This document shows, one piece after another, positions 62,819 to 64,000 of a stretch of 64,000 nt of DNA. Within the stretch, counting starts at the first letter, position 1. Each line of letters begins with the position of its first letter. The notes under the pieces are model-generated. The model searched no databases, was not told where the DNA came from, and worked only from the letters and a program-made list of their open reading frames with translations. Source of the stretch: PFL42 sp963789825 (GTDB lineage Bacteria; Chloroflexota; Anaerolineae; Anaerolineales; E44-bin32); the NCBI GenBank assembly GCA_963789825.1, contig CAWBME010000006.1, positions 620,001 to 684,000 of the forward strand, in the 5' to 3' direction. The position numbers were made by a program, and so were the translations under genes.

Positions 62819-63802
62819 ATGCAGCCCATGCGGGAGGAGCCCGCCGTGCAAACTCAGCGGGCGGAGTCCCGGCCCCCCAGCGCAGCGCTTCAGCGAAACG
62901 GGAAGCCGGATCCGGCCGAGGAGTTGGAGAACGCCCGCCAGCGCCTGGACCTGGCTCGCCGCCGCTTCTATTCGGCGGCGGTGGCATTCTGCGACGGCTC
63001 GATCAGCGAAGGCCAACTGCGCGCCGTCCGCGAGCTGCTGCGCGGGCAGGAAGAGCGCCTCAGCCAACTGGGGGGCGAGACCGGACCGCTGCATGCGGCG
63101 CCGTTTGTCAAATCGGCCGAACCCGAGTTGGCGCCGGCCGAGGCCGCCCCGCCCGCACCCGAGCCGGAGCCCGAAGCCACCCCCGCCCCGATCGTCTTCA
63201 CCCTTGACCCTGCCGACGATCTGTCGCAAATGCTGACGACACTCGACGAGAAGATCACCCGCCTCGAGCAGGATCTCCAGCTTGGCCGCATTAACGCTTC
63301 CCAATATCGCGCCATCCATCGCCACTACGTCGAACAGCGGGAGGTTGCCCTGCGGCTGCGCCAGGCGTATCCGGAAAGCGACCGCTGGCGAGTTGTGCTG
63401 GAGGAGGGCAAGACCACCTTCTTGATGCAACTCAACGAGGCGGTTTGCCTGGGATTCGCGCTGTACGACATGTCAACCCGTGAGCGGATCTCCATCGAGG
63501 GCAAACTGCCTCCTGCTGCCGAGGAAGCCATGGCGCTGCTGCGCACCTTCGGGCCGATCGGCACCGAAGCCTCTGCCGGCCGGATGCTGGCCACGCAGGC
63601 CGAAGACGGCTCGGCGCTGCTGCTGATCCCGGGCATGTTCACCGCCGCTTTGGTGGTGTTCTCGCAGCAGCCGCCGGGCTGGCAGGTGCGAGCCCTGCGC
63701 GAGGTCCATCGCAACTTCGAGACCGCCAACCGCACGCCTCTCACGCGTGGCGACCGCGGCTCCCTGATCTTCCCCGACCTGACCCGCTTCATCCGCGAAT
63801 AG
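62819..63802 (+). CDS. Unrecognised 327-residue coiled-coil protein
   Basis: I do not recognise the family. Residues 33-85 (AEELENARQRLDLARRRFYS, then EGQLRAVRELLRGQEERLSQ) form a probable helical hairpin or coiled coil; a Pro/Glu/Ala-rich linker spans 100-125; a second helical pair spans about 135-185 (TTLDEKITRLEQDLQLGRIN, then YRAIHRHYVEQREVALRLRQ). The C-terminal 120 residues alternate strands and helices (FLMQLNEAVCLGFALYDMST, then AGRMLATQAEDGSALLLIPG) and could be a small regulatory fold. No signal or membrane helix. It stands alone and may be leaderless. Role unknown; the MglA group and roadblock proteins are nearby but on the other strand. Confidence 0.55.
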   Translation: MQPMREEPAVQTQRAESRPPSAALQRNGKPDPAEELENARQRLDLARRRFYSAAVAFCDGSISEGQLRAVRELLRGQEERLSQLGGETGPLHAAPFVKSAEPELAPAEAAPPAPEPEPEATPAPIVFTLDPADDLSQMLTTLDEKITRLEQDLQLGRINASQYRAIHRHYVEQREVALRLRQAYPESDRWRVVLEEGKTTFLMQLNEAVCLGFALYDMSTRERISIEGKLPPAAEEAMALLRTFGPIGTEASAGRMLATQAEDGSALLLIPGMFTAALVVFSQQPPGWQVRALREVHRNFETANRTPLTRGDRGSLIFPDLTRFIRE

Positions 63803-64000
63803 GCTACTCGGGGACGACCCCCGCTCTCCTCCCAGCCTCTCGACTCTCGCCAACGGCAAACGCTTGCGCCCACGCCTGCTACCCGCAGCCCCCGCGCGGA
63901 GCCAGGCGCCACGGTAGTGCCTATCCCAAGTCGCCTGCTAGGCAGGCTCTGAGTGCCCACTCAGCCTGCTTCTTTTCCCCCCTCACCCCTTCCCGCTCCC
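63803..64000. other. No gene seen to the right edge
   Basis: The last 200 bases contain no convincing reading frame on either strand. The final bases are a C-rich CCCTCACCCC run that resembles the element at 23.2-23.45 kb. Confidence 0.4.

Noticed and set aside
1..64000. CRISPR arrays, insertion sequences, phage genes or integration sites
   Set aside because: No regularly spaced direct repeats, transposase motifs or phage proteins were seen; the tRNA-Thr has no duplicated end nearby.

Overview
The window is GC-rich bacterial chromosome and most resembles a member of the Chloroflexota, probably Anaerolineae-like. This is an inference from gene content: very large membrane proteins with the DUF2298 ('YYY') domain, an isopentenyl phosphate kinase next to a mevalonate kinase, many SH3-type and META-type lipoproteins, and a group 3b [NiFe] hydrogenase. 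I see no phage genes, insertion sequences, CRISPR arrays, rRNA or plasmid functions. The one RNA gene found is a tRNA-Thr(CGT).

Layout. 1-9.2 kb: a minus-strand series of envelope and membrane genes (MFS exporter, glutaminase, GAP-family protein, META and SH3 lipoproteins, YihY-like protein, DUF4203 protein, truncated phytoene synthase), with two gene-poor stretches. 9.2-16 kb: a plus-strand hydrogenase operon hydBGDA with its maturation protease, followed by a response regulator and a sensor kinase. 16-21 kb: minus-strand bactofilin-like membrane protein, M28 peptidase, YdcF-like protein and a glycosyltransferase. 21.2-33 kb: short mixed operons, including tRNA-Thr, udk-cyclophilin-VTT protein, fabF-fabH, trxA, osmC, zinc ribbon protein-scpA, vanZ-like and a YyaL-like gene. 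33.2-54.5 kb: glmS, then a very long minus-strand run read tlyA, lepA, flippase-like protein, glycosyltransferase, methyltransferase, three to four giant GT-C/DUF2298 membrane proteins, cmk and plsC, mostly joined by overlapping stop/start codons. 54.6-59.5 kb: plus-strand UbiA-type phosphoribosyltransferase, mevalonate kinase and isopentenyl phosphate kinase, then panB and an unrecognised gene. 59.6-64 kb: a MglA-type GTPase with roadblock/LC7 and DUF4388 proteins, an SH3 lipoprotein and an unrecognised coiled-coil protein.

Functional themes. The hydrogenase is of the type that couples H2 to NAD(P)H. The 54.6-57.2 kb cluster points to the alternative mevalonate route and polyprenyl-linked pentose. 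The 36-52 kb operon looks devoted to lipid-linked surface glycans. The 59.6-61.7 kb group looks like a polarity or surface-signalling switch.

Two cautions. At least 15 conserved genes are broken by single-base frameshifts, and nearly all breaks fit one extra base, often in a short homopolymer. I therefore read them as probable sequence errors, and I annotate the reconstructed full span as one CDS. Several promoters sit 6-7 bases before the start codon, suggesting leaderless messages; this is unproven.
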